Shown in pieces: positions 27,683-36,567 of a stretch of DNA of 64,000 bases; within the stretch, counting starts at the first letter, position 1, and each line of letters opens with the position of its first letter. The notes under the pieces were generated by a model. The model saw nothing but the letters and a program-made list of their open reading frames with translations, did no database searches and had not been told where the DNA came from. The stretch is from assembly GCA_035532295.1 (NCBI GenBank), contig DATKRH010000019.1, positions 18,630 through 82,629 of the forward strand, read 5' to 3'. A program made the translations under genes and the position numbers. The DNA is from DASUBV01 sp035532295. Lineage in GTDB: Bacteria; Actinomycetota; Actinomycetes; Streptosporangiales; Streptosporangiaceae.

Positions 27683-29518
27683 TTACTGAGGCGGCGCCGC
27701 GCTCAGGGTCAGCGTGCGCGTCACATGTGCGCCGCTCGGCACGCTGGCCCAGGTCACGGAGACCTTGCTGCCGGGACGGAAGTTGGCCATGATGCCCGTC
27801 AGCGACGACGGCGTCGTGACGGTCCTGCCGTTGACGGAGGTAATCACGTCGCCAGCGGTGAGGCCAGCGGATGCGGCGGCGGTGCCGCAGAGCTCGCCGA
27901 GAACGAGCGCGCCTGAGCTGGCGGGCGCGACCGTCTGCGGCACGCCGACGTTCAGGTCATTCGCCACGCACCCCGGCCCGGCCCTGGGAACTCCCAGGCC
28001 GCTGCCGGTCGTGCCCTCTTCGCTCTGTATCTGCAGCTTCTGCTGTTCTTTGGGGCTGGCGGCACGGCCGGCCGCGGAATTGGGGACAAACACGCCCAGG
28101 AATCCGGCGGAGCCGAGCTGGATGGACGAGCTGGACTGGCCGGTGATGATCTGGTGCGCGATGCGCAGCGCCCGGTTGATCGGGATCGCGAAGCCAACAT
28201 CCTGCTGGCCGCCCACCCCGAAGGACCCGGTGGCGGCCGCAGTGTCCATTCCGATCACCTTGCCGCCGGTGCTGGCCAGCGGACCGCCGGAGTCACCGGG
28301 CACGATGTTGGCGTCGGTGCGCAGCATGTTGGTGAGCCGCTCGCTGGCGCCGCTGCCGTCATCGCTGGCGGTGATGGTCTGGTTGAGCCCGGTGATGCTG
28401 CCCGTGACCGTGGTGGTCTGGCCGGTTCCGCCGGCGTTGCCGAGCGCGATGACGCCGTCCCCCAGCGCGATCTTCGCGGAGTTGCCGAGCGGTACCGTCT
28501 TGAGGCCAGAGGCGTTCTCTAGCTGGAGCACGGCGACGTCGGCGGACTTGTCATAGCCAAGGAACCTCGCGGCGAAGCGCTGGCCGGTGGAGGCGAGCTT
28601 CGCCGTCAGCGCGGTGGTCCCGTTGATGACGTGGTTATTGGTCAGCACGAGGCCGGAGCGGCTGATCACCATGCCGGTCGCGGCCGCCGTGCCGCCCTGG
28701 TACTGAAGGTTGCTGGTGATGTCGACCAGCCCGGGCTGGATAGCCCTGTAAACAGACTGCTCGGTGGCGCTGCTGACCTGGGAGCCCGGGCTCTGGCTGG
28801 GGCTGGGCTGGCCGAAGCCGCCGGCCCCGAACGGGCTATTCGGCGCACTGGATGCCGCCGGCCCCGAATTCTGGTGGTAGTGGTCGGCGAGCAGCACGGT
28901 GCCCGCGCCCGCCGCCGCGGCTACGGCCGCGACCGCGATGTAGGCGACGACGCCCGTGAGCCTGCGGCGCGGCCGGGGCTCCTGCTGGAGGTAATCGCCA
29001 GGCGGCCCGAACCCGCCGGGCGGCGGGTACCCGCCGGGCTGGCCATAACCGCCGGGCGGCCCGTAGCCGGGCTGGCCATACCCGGGCTGGCCGTATCCGC
29101 CGGGCTGGCCGTATCCGCCGGCCGCCCCGGTCGGGGAATACCCGCCGGGCTGGCCGCCGTATCCGTAGCCACCGGGCTGGCCGTAGCCATACCCGCTGCC
29201 CTGCGGATACCCGCCCGGCTGACCAGGCTGCCCGTATCCGCCAGGCTGGCTGTATCCACCGGAAGGTGGCCCGTATCCGCCGGGCTGGCCGTATCCGCCG
29301 GGCTGGTCTGGTGCCCCGAATCCGTACGGCCCTGCACTGTCCGTGGCAGCACTGTACGGCGCAGCGCTGTCCGAGGCAGCACTGTCCGTGGCAGCGCTGT
29401 CCGAGGCAGCACTGTCCGAGGCAGCTTCCCATCCGCGCCCGCTGGCGGGCGCGGACCAGGAGCTGCTGATTTCTGGCTGCTGGTTGTCGCCGCTCTGCTC
29501 TTCCTGCATCTCCACCAC
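27683..29518 (-). CDS. HtrA/DegP-like membrane-anchored serine protease with PDZ domain
   Basis: About 611 residues. A cytoplasmic N-terminus rich in Gly/Pro/Tyr/Gln (GYGQPGGYGQPG-type repeats) follows five-residue SDSAA repeats. One membrane helix (LTGVVAYIAVAAVAAAAGAG) leads to a trypsin-like domain with triad H in LTNNHVINGT, D in SADVAVLQLE and S in VPGDSGGPLAST. A C-terminal PDZ domain contains AGLTAGDVITSVNGRTV. It is expected to degrade or sense misfolded envelope proteins. The N-terminal repeats vary in unit number and may be length-polymorphic. Confidence 0.92.
   Translation of the reverse strand: MVEMQEEQSGDNQQPEISSSWSAPASGRGWEAASDSAASDSAATDSAASDSAAPYSAATDSAGPYGFGAPDQPGGYGQPGGYGPPSGGYSQPGGYGQPGQPGGYPQGSGYGYGQPGGYGYGGQPGGYSPTGAAGGYGQPGGYGQPGYGQPGYGPPGGYGQPGGYPPPGGFGPPGDYLQQEPRPRRRLTGVVAYIAVAAVAAAAGAGTVLLADHYHQNSGPAASSAPNSPFGAGGFGQPSPSQSPGSQVSSATEQSVYRAIQPGLVDITSNLQYQGGTAAATGMVISRSGLVLTNNHVINGTTALTAKLASTGQRFAARFLGYDKSADVAVLQLENASGLKTVPLGNSAKIALGDGVIALGNAGGTGQTTTVTGSITGLNQTITASDDGSGASERLTNMLRTDANIVPGDSGGPLASTGGKVIGMDTAAATGSFGVGGQQDVGFAIPINRALRIAHQIITGQSSSSIQLGSAGFLGVFVPNSAAGRAASPKEQQKLQIQSEEGTTGSGLGVPRAGPGCVANDLNVGVPQTVAPASSGALVLGELCGTAAASAGLTAGDVITSVNGRTVTTPSSLTGIMANFRPGSKVSVTWASVPSGAHVTRTLTLSAAPPQ
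29336..29425. repeat. 15-bp tandem repeat in the protease N-terminus, 6 copies
   Basis: Units such as ACTGTCCGAGGCAGC and GCTGTCCGTGGCAGC, in frame, encoding SDSAA/TDSAA/PYSAA on the minus strand. Confidence 0.9.
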
Positions 29519-29844
29519 CTCTACCAGTGCCAGCCTAGGTTCAATTCGCCGCTGCCCCTAGCCTCGCCCCTACCCCCGGACCGGCCGAGCCCGCCTCGGA
29601 AGGTAGCAGCCCTCCTAGTAAGCGTCAGCGACCTGGGTATTAGCTGAACGTCCTCTGCGGATAGCCTCGTGTGGCGCATGTCACATGCGCGGCTCCCGTC
29701 GCCGGTCCGCGCCGGCCCGTGCCGGCGGCCCGGCCGGTGGCTGTCACGGGCCGAGACAAGACTGGCCACTAAGAAGATATATCTTGTTAGCCAGAGGCAG
29801 GAGATATATCTTGATGTAGGTCGAACCGCGAACTCTAGGGAGTC
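29519..29844. other. Divergent intergenic region, protease / small membrane protein
   Basis: 325 bp between divergent start codons. The only clear signals are the two AT-rich palindromes described separately at 29774-29811. No ORF or RNA structure recognised. Confidence 0.6.
29774..29811. promoter_or_regulatory. Pair of AT-rich palindromes (candidate operator)
   Basis: AAGATATATCTT at 29774-29785 and AGATATATCT at 29802-29811, 27 bp centre to centre, about 35-60 bp before the gene at 29845. Conspicuous in this GC-rich DNA. PadR-type regulators bind similar sequences, as far as I recall; no PadR gene is present in the window. Confidence 0.55.
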
Positions 29845-30315
29845 ATGATGTCGACGCCAACCCGCAACTACGAGCAGGCTCCACACGAGCAAACCATGAA
29901 CCGCAGGGACGAGCTCGCGGTCTCCGGGTCTGTGCTGTCCGAGGCGCCGTGGGCACTGGCGGGCGCGGCGGGCGCGGTCACCGCCGGCGCCGACGTGGTG
30001 CTGCACCTCATGGCCTTGCACTTTGCTATCAGCAGCCCGCTGGCGTTGGGCGCGGTCGCCTTCTTCGCCGTCGCGGGCGCGGGCTCGCTGCTGCGGTCGC
30101 GCGGCAGTCGGTCGCTGCGGTGGGCCCAGCGTAATCCGTGGCGATTCGCGGCCTTCCCCGGCGTGGCCTGCGCCATGGTCGTCTTCGTCCTGTCGGTGAT
30201 CGACAGCGGCGGGGTGTTCGGCTCTGTCTTCACCGGGCTGTGGCACGGTGCCGCGGCTTACGGCCTGACCGGCCTGGTCGGCTCCGTCGGCCGTCCCCGC
30301 CGCGCGCGGGCCTGA
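29845..30315 (+). CDS. Small integral membrane protein, unknown function
   Basis: 156 residues with three or four hydrophobic segments (GAVTAGADVVLHLMALHFAI, LALGAVAFFAVAGAGSL, FAAFPGVACAMVVFVLSVID, FTGLWHGAAAYGLTGLVG). No family recognised. Two AT-rich palindromes upstream suggest it is regulated by a palindrome-binding repressor. It ends 3 bp from the convergent deacetylase gene. Confidence 0.7.
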   Translation: MMSTPTRNYEQAPHEQTMNRRDELAVSGSVLSEAPWALAGAAGAVTAGADVVLHLMALHFAISSPLALGAVAFFAVAGAGSLLRSRGSRSLRWAQRNPWRFAAFPGVACAMVVFVLSVIDSGGVFGSVFTGLWHGAAAYGLTGLVGSVGRPRRARA

Positions 30316-30318
30316 TCC

Positions 30319-31161
30319 TTACCGCACGGGCCTGCGGCGGCGGCATCGCTGGGCCGCCAGGCCGTGCTCGCCGACCGGCCCGATAGCCAGCCCGCGCCGG
30401 GCGCACTCGTCGAGCAGCATCGGCAGCGCGCCCAGGGCGGCGCGCCAGGAGCCCGGAGGCGAGGTGCGGTCGGAGTCGTGCAGCAAGACGGTGACCCCGC
30501 CATGGAGGCGGGCGCTCAGGTTGGCGTAGACCGAGGACGGGGTGGCCCCCGGGGTCCACTCGCGGCCCCAGGTGCCCCAGAGCACCGGGGTGAGCCCGAG
30601 GTCCCCGGCCACGACCAGGCCCGCGCCGCTCAGCACGCCATACGGGGGCCGGAACAGCCGCGGCCGGGTGCCGGTGACGTCGGCGATCAACTCGGTCGCG
30701 CGGCGGAGGTCGTCGGCAGTGGCGCGCGGCCCACGCCAGGGCAGGTACCGGTGTGCCCAGCCGTGCACGCCAATCTCGTGCCCGGCGGCCGCGATATCCG
30801 CCGCGAGGCCCGGCGCACGCGCCACCATCTCGCCCAGTAGGAAGAACGTGGCACTTACCTGCCGGTCGGCCAGCACTTCGGCGAACCTAGGGGTGGCGCC
30901 GGGGTCCGGGCCGTCGTCGAAGGTCAGCGCCACATGGCCCGGGTCGCCCTCGCCGGCCAGTCGAGGAAACAGTGACCGGCGAACCGGCCCCAGCCCGCTA
31001 ATGCCCGGCCCGGCCTGGGCCACTGCGGCGCCCGCGACGGCCGCAGCGCCGGTGACCGCCAATCCCGCCGCCAGTCGCGCTGTCTGTCGCGCTGTCTGTC
31101 GCGCTGTCTGTCGCGCTGTCAGAGTCGCACTCCCGCCCCGTCTCCCTCCCTCATGCCTCAT
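30319..31161 (-). CDS. Polysaccharide deacetylase (carbohydrate esterase 4 family)
   Basis: 280 residues. After an N-terminal TARQ repeat and a hydrophobic segment (LAAGLAVTGAAAVAGAAVAQ) comes the NodB domain: ALTFDDGPDPGAT (catalytic Asp and metal ligand), HGWAH (metal histidines), RLFRPPYG and the LLHDSD motif. Expected to remove acetyl groups from cell-wall or secreted glycans outside the membrane. A long perfect hairpin lies 24 bp upstream of the start codon. Confidence 0.9.
   Translation of the reverse strand: MRHEGGRRGGSATLTARQTARQTARQTARLAAGLAVTGAAAVAGAAVAQAGPGISGLGPVRRSLFPRLAGEGDPGHVALTFDDGPDPGATPRFAEVLADRQVSATFFLLGEMVARAPGLAADIAAAGHEIGVHGWAHRYLPWRGPRATADDLRRATELIADVTGTRPRLFRPPYGVLSGAGLVVAGDLGLTPVLWGTWGREWTPGATPSSVYANLSARLHGGVTVLLHDSDRTSPPGSWRAALGALPMLLDECARRGLAIGPVGEHGLAAQRCRRRRPVR
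31081..31120. repeat. 12-bp tandem repeat, 3.3 copies
   Basis: Exact units TGTCTGTCGCGC encode the TARQ repeats at the deacetylase N-terminus. Confidence 0.92.
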
Positions 31162-31184
31162 TCGCCCTGTCGCCTTCCGTTCGG

Positions 31185-31236
31185 GTCATCGTGCAGCCTT
31201 TTGGGGGTCCAGGCCCCCAAAAGGCTGCACGATGAC
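31185..31236. repeat. Long perfect hairpin (23-bp arms) in a divergent promoter region
   Basis: Arms 31185-31207 and 31214-31236 are exact complements (GTCATCGTGCAGCCTTTTGG + GGG), with loop TCCAGG. It lies between divergent genes, so it terminates neither coding gene; it would fall in the 5' leader of the deacetylase mRNA or mark an inserted element. Confidence 0.9.
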
Positions 31237-31524
31237 GGACCCGGCCCGATGGGAGCCACCCCGATCCTGCGGCCACCAGAATTGGCCGTTGTCATCGGCA
31301 GCCTACTGAGTTTCACTAATCGACTCTCGAAACGGGCCGCCTGGGGCTTGCCTAGCGGGCGAGCCGGTTACCTGCGTGACACGCGGCCACGGACACGGCA
31401 TTCGCGGGCCATCCCCGGGACCATGTGACCGGCTGGCGGGGCCGCTGTGACCTGGCGCGCCAGCCGGTTATGTTAGAGAATATGGCTGATGCTGGGCGTC
31501 GGCCCGACTCCAAGGGGTATCCGA

Positions 31525-32676
31525 TTGGGAGTGCAAGCAGCCCGGGTCGTCTTTCCTGCCGCTGATCGTGCGGAGATCGCCGCTGCGGCCGATGAGATTC
31601 TGCGCAGCGGAATGCTCACGCTTGGTCCCTACACTCGGCAATTCGAAGCGGCATTTAGTGCCGCTCATTCCGGTTCGCCCGGTCATGTCGCCGGTACCCC
31701 GCATGCGGTCGCCGTGTCCAGCGGAACGGCGGCGCTGGAGATCGCGCTGCGCTGCGCCGGGGTCACCGGGCGGGACGTCATCGTCCCGGCGAACACCTTC
31801 TACGCCACCGCCGCGGCGGTGCTCGGCGCCGGGGCCAGCCCGGTTTTCGCCGATATTGATCCGGCCACCTTCGCGCTGAGCCCGGAGACGCTGAACGCTG
31901 CCCTGACGACGCGGACCGCCGCCGTCGTCCTCGTGCACATCGGCGGCCTGATCACGCCGGATGTCGACGCGCTGCGCCGGATCTGCGCCGAGCGCGAGAT
32001 CGCGCTGGTCGAGGACGCCGCGCACGCGCACGGCGCCACCTGGGCGGGCCGGTTCGCCGGGTCGTTCGGGAGCGCCGCCGCGTTCTCGTTCTACCCGACG
32101 AAGGTCGTCACGTCCGGTGAGGGCGGCATGATCGTCGCCACGTCGCGGGAACTAGCCGACGAGGCGCGAATCTACCGCGACCAGGGCAAGGGGAGCTTCG
32201 GCGCCAACCATCACGTCCGCCGCGGCTATGCGTGGCGGATGAGCGAGCTGAACGCGGTCACCGGCCTGGTGCACCTGCGCCGGATGACCGGTTCCATCGA
32301 GCGGCGCCGCGAGGTGGCGGCGCGCTACGGCGCTGCGCTGGCCGGCCTGCCCGGGTTCGAACCGCTGCCCGAGCCGACCGGATGTCGCAGCAACTTCTAC
32401 AAGTACATCGCGGTACTGCCGCCGGGCTGCGATCGCGCCCGGTTCAAGAAGGAGCTCGCCGACCTGCATGAGGTTCGCCTGGCGGGGGAGGTCTACGACG
32501 TCCCGCTGCACCAGCAGCCGGTGCTCGCGCAGTTTGCCGGGCCGGCGCTGCCGGTCGCGGAGGAGATGTGCGCGCGGCATGTCTGCCTGCCGGTGCACTC
32601 CGACATGACCGACGACGAGGTCGAGCAGGTACTGGCCGCGGTGACGGCGGTCTACGGCGCCACGACCGGGGCATGA
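31525..32676 (+). CDS. DegT/DnrJ/EryC1/StrS-family sugar aminotransferase
   Basis: About 383 residues; PLP enzyme that aminates a nucleotide-linked keto-sugar. Motifs: VSSGTAALEIALRCAGV, VIVPANTFYATAAAVLGAGA, VEDAAHAHGA, and the PLP lysine in FSFYPTKVVTSGEGGM. I prefer TTG 31525 because AAGGGG lies 7 bp upstream and family alignment begins there; ATG 31489 is the alternative. It heads a three-gene set with an epimerase and a glycosyltransferase, suggesting an amino-sugar-bearing glycolipid, polysaccharide or metabolite. Confidence 0.9.
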   Translation: MGVQAARVVFPAADRAEIAAAADEILRSGMLTLGPYTRQFEAAFSAAHSGSPGHVAGTPHAVAVSSGTAALEIALRCAGVTGRDVIVPANTFYATAAAVLGAGASPVFADIDPATFALSPETLNAALTTRTAAVVLVHIGGLITPDVDALRRICAEREIALVEDAAHAHGATWAGRFAGSFGSAAAFSFYPTKVVTSGEGGMIVATSRELADEARIYRDQGKGSFGANHHVRRGYAWRMSELNAVTGLVHLRRMTGSIERRREVAARYGAALAGLPGFEPLPEPTGCRSNFYKYIAVLPPGCDRARFKKELADLHEVRLAGEVYDVPLHQQPVLAQFAGPALPVAEEMCARHVCLPVHSDMTDDEVEQVLAAVTAVYGATTGA

Positions 32677-32762
32677 CCGGCGTGCCCGGTGGGCCACGCT
32701 CAGGGGACGGCTGGCAGCAGGGGCCGACTGCGGCGCCCTGCGGACGGGTAGGAAGGGCACCC

Positions 32763-33683
32763 ATGCGCGTAGCAGTAACGGGAGGCTGTGGGTTCATCGG
32801 CTCCCACGTCGTCGATCAGCTGGCGCGAATGGGCCACGACGTGGTCGTCATCGACGTGGGCGGACGCTGGCGCAACCCGGCCGCCGACTACCGGGCTGCT
32901 GACCTGTTCGACGAGGCGGCGCTGCGCGCCGCGGTGGCCGGCACCCAGGCGATCTTTCACCTGGCCGGCGCAGCCGACGTCAACGACGTGGCCGCGGACC
33001 CGGTGCGAGCCGTGCGCCTGAATGTCGAGGGCACCGCGCGGGTGCTGGACGCGGCCCGGCTCGGCGCCGTGGACCGGGTCGTGCTCGCCAGCACCGTGTG
33101 GGTCTACGGGGCCACGGTTGGCGAGGGTGAGCGGGGCGAGCGAACGGAGGCGGCGCCCGTCGACGTGCGCCGCGCCGGTCACGTCTACGTGGCGACCAAG
33201 CTGGCCGCCGAGATGCTGGTGCACAGCTACCGGGAGATGTACGGCCAGCACTTCACGATCCTGCGCTACGGCATCCCCTACGGCCCGCGGATGCGCGACG
33301 CCCTGGTCGTGGCGCGATTCGTCAAGGCCGCCCAGGAGGGCCGGCCGATCACCATCGCGGGAACCGGCGAGCAGCAGCGCAACTATGTCTACGTCGAGGA
33401 CCTCGCCGATGCCCACGTCCGGTCACTGGAGGAGGCGGCGGTCGACCAGACGCTGGCGCTGGAGGGCGGCGAGCCCGTCTCGGTCCGCGAGATCGCCGAC
33501 ACCGTGTGCAGCCTGGTCCGGCCGGTGCCGATCGAGCATGTCCCGGCCAGGGCCGGCGATTACCCCGGCCTCGCAGTCTCCGCCCGCCGGGCCAAGGAAC
33601 TGCTGGACTGGGCTCCGGTGACGCCGTTCGCCACGGGCGTGCGGCGCTACCTGGCCTGGCTGGCCGACGGCGGCCGCCCGTGA
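32763..33683 (+). CDS. NAD-dependent sugar epimerase/dehydratase (extended SDR)
   Basis: 306 residues. N-terminal NAD-binding motif VTGGCGFIGSHVVDQL, catalytic Ser/Thr region ASTVWVYGA and YVATKLAAE giving the Tyr-x3-Lys pair, then the sugar-binding ILRYGIPYGPRMRD. ATG 32763 follows AGGAAGGG. Likely a 4-epimerase or dehydratase of a nucleotide sugar, supplying the neighbours. The next gene overlaps its stop codon. Confidence 0.9.
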   Translation: MRVAVTGGCGFIGSHVVDQLARMGHDVVVIDVGGRWRNPAADYRAADLFDEAALRAAVAGTQAIFHLAGAADVNDVAADPVRAVRLNVEGTARVLDAARLGAVDRVVLASTVWVYGATVGEGERGERTEAAPVDVRRAGHVYVATKLAAEMLVHSYREMYGQHFTILRYGIPYGPRMRDALVVARFVKAAQEGRPITIAGTGEQQRNYVYVEDLADAHVRSLEEAAVDQTLALEGGEPVSVREIADTVCSLVRPVPIEHVPARAGDYPGLAVSARRAKELLDWAPVTPFATGVRRYLAWLADGGRP

Positions 33684-34810
33684 GCGACGGCGAGAGCCGC
33701 CAGGGGGAGGGGAGCGCGGGGATCGCGGGGAGCGTGCTCCTGCTGTCGGGCTCCATCGGCATGGGGCATGACGCCCTGGCGGCGGCCTGTGCCACCGCGC
33801 TGGCGGCGCGCGGCTTCAGCACGCGGACCCTGGACGCCATGCGCCTGCTCGGCCGTCGCGGCGGCCGAGCAGGCGAGGCGGTCTTCCGGACGATGCTCTC
33901 GGTGCCCGGCCTGTTCGACGCGTTCCACTTCGCCGCGCTGCGCCCCGGCGGCAGGCTGGCCAGGCTCGCCGATGCCGCGTCCAGCCGCCGGGTAGTGCCC
34001 AGGCTGCGCGGCTACCTGGACGAGCAGCCCGTCGACCTGGTGATCTCGGTGTTCTCGACGGGGGCGGCGGCGGTCAGCAGGCTGGCCGAGCGTTACCCGG
34101 CCATGAGTCACGTCGTTTTCTGCACCGACGTGACGCCGCACCGGCTCTGGGTGCACCAGAACGTCGACCTCTACCTGGTGACCTCCGCGGTGGCCGAGGC
34201 CGCCGTGCGGCGCTTCGAGCCGGACGCGCGCGTGCTGGTGCTGCCCGCGCCGGTCCGGCCGGCCTTCTACCGGGCGCCCGACCAGGCTGCGGCCCGGGCG
34301 GCGCTGTCGGTCCCGCCGGAGGAGCCGTGCGTCCTGCTCATGTCCGGCGCCTGGGGCCTCGGGCCGGTCGCCGCCGCGGCGCAGGCGCTCGGCGATGCCG
34401 GCGTGCACGTGCTCGCCGTCGCCGGCCGCAACGCCAGGCTGGAGCGGAAGCTGGCCGCGGCCGCGGCCAGCCAGCCGCGAGTAAGGCCCTTCGGCTTCAC
34501 GGACGCCATCCCGGCGCTGATGGCCGCCGCCGACCTGGTCATCACTAGTTCGGGTGACACGTGCACCGAAGCCCGCGTGGTCGGACGGCCGCTGCTGCTG
34601 CTCGACGTGGTGCAGGGGCACGGCCGGGACAACCTGCAGCATGAGCTGGAGCTCGGGGACGCCGCAGTGACCTCGGCCGGGACGGCCGAGGTGGTGCGCA
34701 GCGCGCTGGCCGCGCTAGACCGGGCCAAGCCGCCGTCCGCGGCGCCGACGACCTCCCCGGCCGTCTTCGACGAGGCCTTCGCCGCGGCTCTGGCCACCAT
34801 TGGCAGATAA
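33680..34810 (+). CDS. GT28/MGDG-synthase-like glycosyltransferase
   Basis: 376 residues from GTG 33680, overlapping the epimerase stop by 4 bp. The N-terminal SGSIGMGHDALAAACATALA motif corresponds to the GxGH loop of MurG/MGDG-synthase enzymes; the C-terminal nucleotide-sugar site is PALMAAADLVITSSGDTCTE and LLLLDVVQGHGRDNLQ. Membrane-associated glycosylation of a lipid or small acceptor is likely. Acceptor and donor are unknown. Confidence 0.82.
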   Translation: MSDGESRQGEGSAGIAGSVLLLSGSIGMGHDALAAACATALAARGFSTRTLDAMRLLGRRGGRAGEAVFRTMLSVPGLFDAFHFAALRPGGRLARLADAASSRRVVPRLRGYLDEQPVDLVISVFSTGAAAVSRLAERYPAMSHVVFCTDVTPHRLWVHQNVDLYLVTSAVAEAAVRRFEPDARVLVLPAPVRPAFYRAPDQAAARAALSVPPEEPCVLLMSGAWGLGPVAAAAQALGDAGVHVLAVAGRNARLERKLAAAAASQPRVRPFGFTDAIPALMAAADLVITSSGDTCTEARVVGRPLLLLDVVQGHGRDNLQHELELGDAAVTSAGTAEVVRSALAALDRAKPPSAAPTTSPAVFDEAFAAALATIGR

Positions 34811-34883
34811 CGAGGCCGGGCCGGGCCGGGCCGGGCCGGTCGGCCGGGTCCGTGCAAGTAGCCCGGTCAGTGCGGTCGGCCGG

Positions 34884-34951
34884 GTCCGTGCGAGTGGTCA
34901 GGTCCGTGTGAGTGGTCAGGTCCGTGTGAGTGGTCAGGTCAGTGCGAGTGG
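34884..34951. repeat. 18-bp tandem repeat, 3.8 copies
   Basis: Units GTCCGTGTGAGTGGTCAG between the convergent glycosyltransferase and redoxin genes; the last copy supplies the stop codon and final residues of the redoxin. Confidence 0.9.
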
Positions 34952-35577
34952 TTGGCCGCCGGGGAGCCGGGGTCCATCGCGGTGACCCCGGCGCGGAGCT
35001 TCTTCCAGCTCAGCCAGCCGTAGTCGGCCAGGACGACCTGGTGCCGGGCGTTGAGGAAATAGGTGGACGGGATGCCCGGCACGTTGTATTTCGCCCCGAC
35101 GACCAGGGCCGGGTCGGTCGCGACCGGGTAGGTCACCAGCGAGTTGCGCACGAGGCTCAGCGCGGCGCTCCGGTCGTCGCGGGCATCGATGCCGATGATG
35201 TTCACCTTGCCGTGGTAGAAGCGGTAGAAGTGGCTCAGCAGGTGCGTCTCCTTCTCGCAAGGCGGGCTCCATGAGGCGAAGAAGTTGATGATCACCGGCT
35301 TGCCCGCGTAGTCGCTCAGCGCGATCCGATCTCGGGAGCTGACGAGCCCGGGCAGCGAGAAACGGCTGGCGGGCTGGCCGGTGGCGTCCAGGGCCCGCGG
35401 GCCCAGGCAGGCGGCCACGGTCAGCCCGACGGCGGCCAGCACGGCGGAGAACAACAGCAGCCGCGCCATTCCCCGCCGACTTCCGATGGCGTGACGGGTG
35501 CTCGAACCACGGGCGCTCGAACCACGGGTGCTCGAACCACGGGTGCTCGAACCACGGGCACGCTGACCACTTGGCAT
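34939..35577 (-). CDS. TlpA/ResA-like lipoprotein redoxin with altered active site (SPPC)
   Basis: Thioredoxin-fold protein exported as a probable lipoprotein: MARLLLFSAVLAAVGLTVAA then C, lipobox VAAC. The redoxin motif reads FFASWSPPCEKE, so the N-terminal nucleophilic cysteine of CxxC is serine. The later cis-proline region is intact (GIPSTYFLNARHQVV). The start is uncertain: ATG 35469 would begin exactly at the lipoprotein signal, while 35577 or 35601 adds a cytoplasmic GSSTR repeat. Last gene of the oxidase-maturation operon; a paralogue with normal CGPC is at 37213-37812. Confidence 0.82.
   Translation of the reverse strand: MPSGQRARGSSTRGSSTRGSSARGSSTRHAIGSRRGMARLLLFSAVLAAVGLTVAACLGPRALDATGQPASRFSLPGLVSSRDRIALSDYAGKPVIINFFASWSPPCEKETHLLSHFYRFYHGKVNIIGIDARDDRSAALSLVRNSLVTYPVATDPALVVGAKYNVPGIPSTYFLNARHQVVLADYGWLSWKKLRAGVTAMDPGSPAANHSH
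35496..35555. repeat. 15-bp tandem repeat, 4 copies
   Basis: Units GGGTGCTCGAACCAC at the 5' end of the redoxin gene; in frame, encoding GSSTR/GSSAR if the longer start is used. Confidence 0.92.
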
Positions 35578-35642
35578 GTCGGTAGCACCCCCCCGATGCA
35601 CCGCTCACCCCTGCCGGATTACCCCGGCTCAGGCGATCACAT

Positions 35643-36536
35643 TCAGCGACGATTAGGCCACTGATAGTAGCGCGACTGGTGGCCCAGCATCCGCTCGACC
35701 GCCGAACTGACGCTGCCGTCCTCGGCGATGATCCGGCGAACGACCGAGACCATGCAGGGTACGGCCCAGAAGTCGCCGCATATCCACAGGATTCCGGCGC
35801 CGATCTGCTGGTCGGCGAACGGCGGCAGCGTCACGCCGGCGATGTGTGCGTAGACCGGGTACCAGGAAACGCTGGTCAGGATGCCCATGGCCATGGCGAG
35901 CACCCACATGACCACGTTCGTTAGCAGCAGCGCTGACGCCTGCGCGGTCGCCGGCATCGCGATCCGGAACGGCGGTGACGAGATGAACTGCAGCCAGAAC
36001 GCGACTCCGACCAGGAAGAAGCTGCCGTGCATCAGCCAGATGTGGACACCCTGGTTGCGCGCCGCCAGGTCGAACAGGGCCGGTACGTGCCAGACGATCA
36101 TCACGCCGTTGAACGCGGCCACGGCCACCCAGGGGCTCAGCAGCGCGCCGCCCACCGCGCGCAGCGGGCGCGACCAGCCGCCGGTCAGCACCTCCCTGGT
36201 CGCGCTGCGCCCGAGCCTGCCGGGCAGCGCGTCGATCAGCGGCTGCCACGGCGCGCCCAGGACGACCAGGCTCGGTGCGGCGAACATGAGCATCAGGTGC
36301 TGGATCATGTGTACGAAGAAGTAGTCGTCCGCCCAGTAGTCAACGGGCGAGCAGACCGCGAGCAGCAGGATGGCCAGCCCCGCGTAGAACCACAGCGACC
36401 GCCGCCGCCGCTCGCTGGTGCGGCCGGGCCGGGAGCGCCGGGCAAGCCGGGCCAGCCCGATCTCGTGCCAGATCACCACGCCCGCGACGACTAGCAGGAA
36501 CGGGTCGACGGCCCAGTGGCCGGTCAGGTAATGCAT
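35643..36536 (-). CDS. ctaG: CtaG-type cytochrome c oxidase assembly protein (caa3_CtaG)
   Basis: 297 residues, seven or so membrane helices. Family features: FVHMIQHLMLMFAAPSLVVL, WHVPALFDLAARN, WLMHGSFFLVGVAFWLQFI, and the C-terminal DQQIGAGILWICGDFWAVPC. ATG 36536 with GGAGGA upstream. CtaG is needed for copper-center formation in caa3/aa3 oxidases; the oxidase genes lie 3-8 kb away in the divergent operon. Confidence 0.9.
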   Translation of the reverse strand: MHYLTGHWAVDPFLLVVAGVVIWHEIGLARLARRSRPGRTSERRRRSLWFYAGLAILLLAVCSPVDYWADDYFFVHMIQHLMLMFAAPSLVVLGAPWQPLIDALPGRLGRSATREVLTGGWSRPLRAVGGALLSPWVAVAAFNGVMIVWHVPALFDLAARNQGVHIWLMHGSFFLVGVAFWLQFISSPPFRIAMPATAQASALLLTNVVMWVLAMAMGILTSVSWYPVYAHIAGVTLPPFADQQIGAGILWICGDFWAVPCMVSVVRRIIAEDGSVSSAVERMLGHQSRYYQWPNRR

Positions 36537-36567
36537 GTTTCCTCCGCACTGCTCCGCACTGCTGGGC

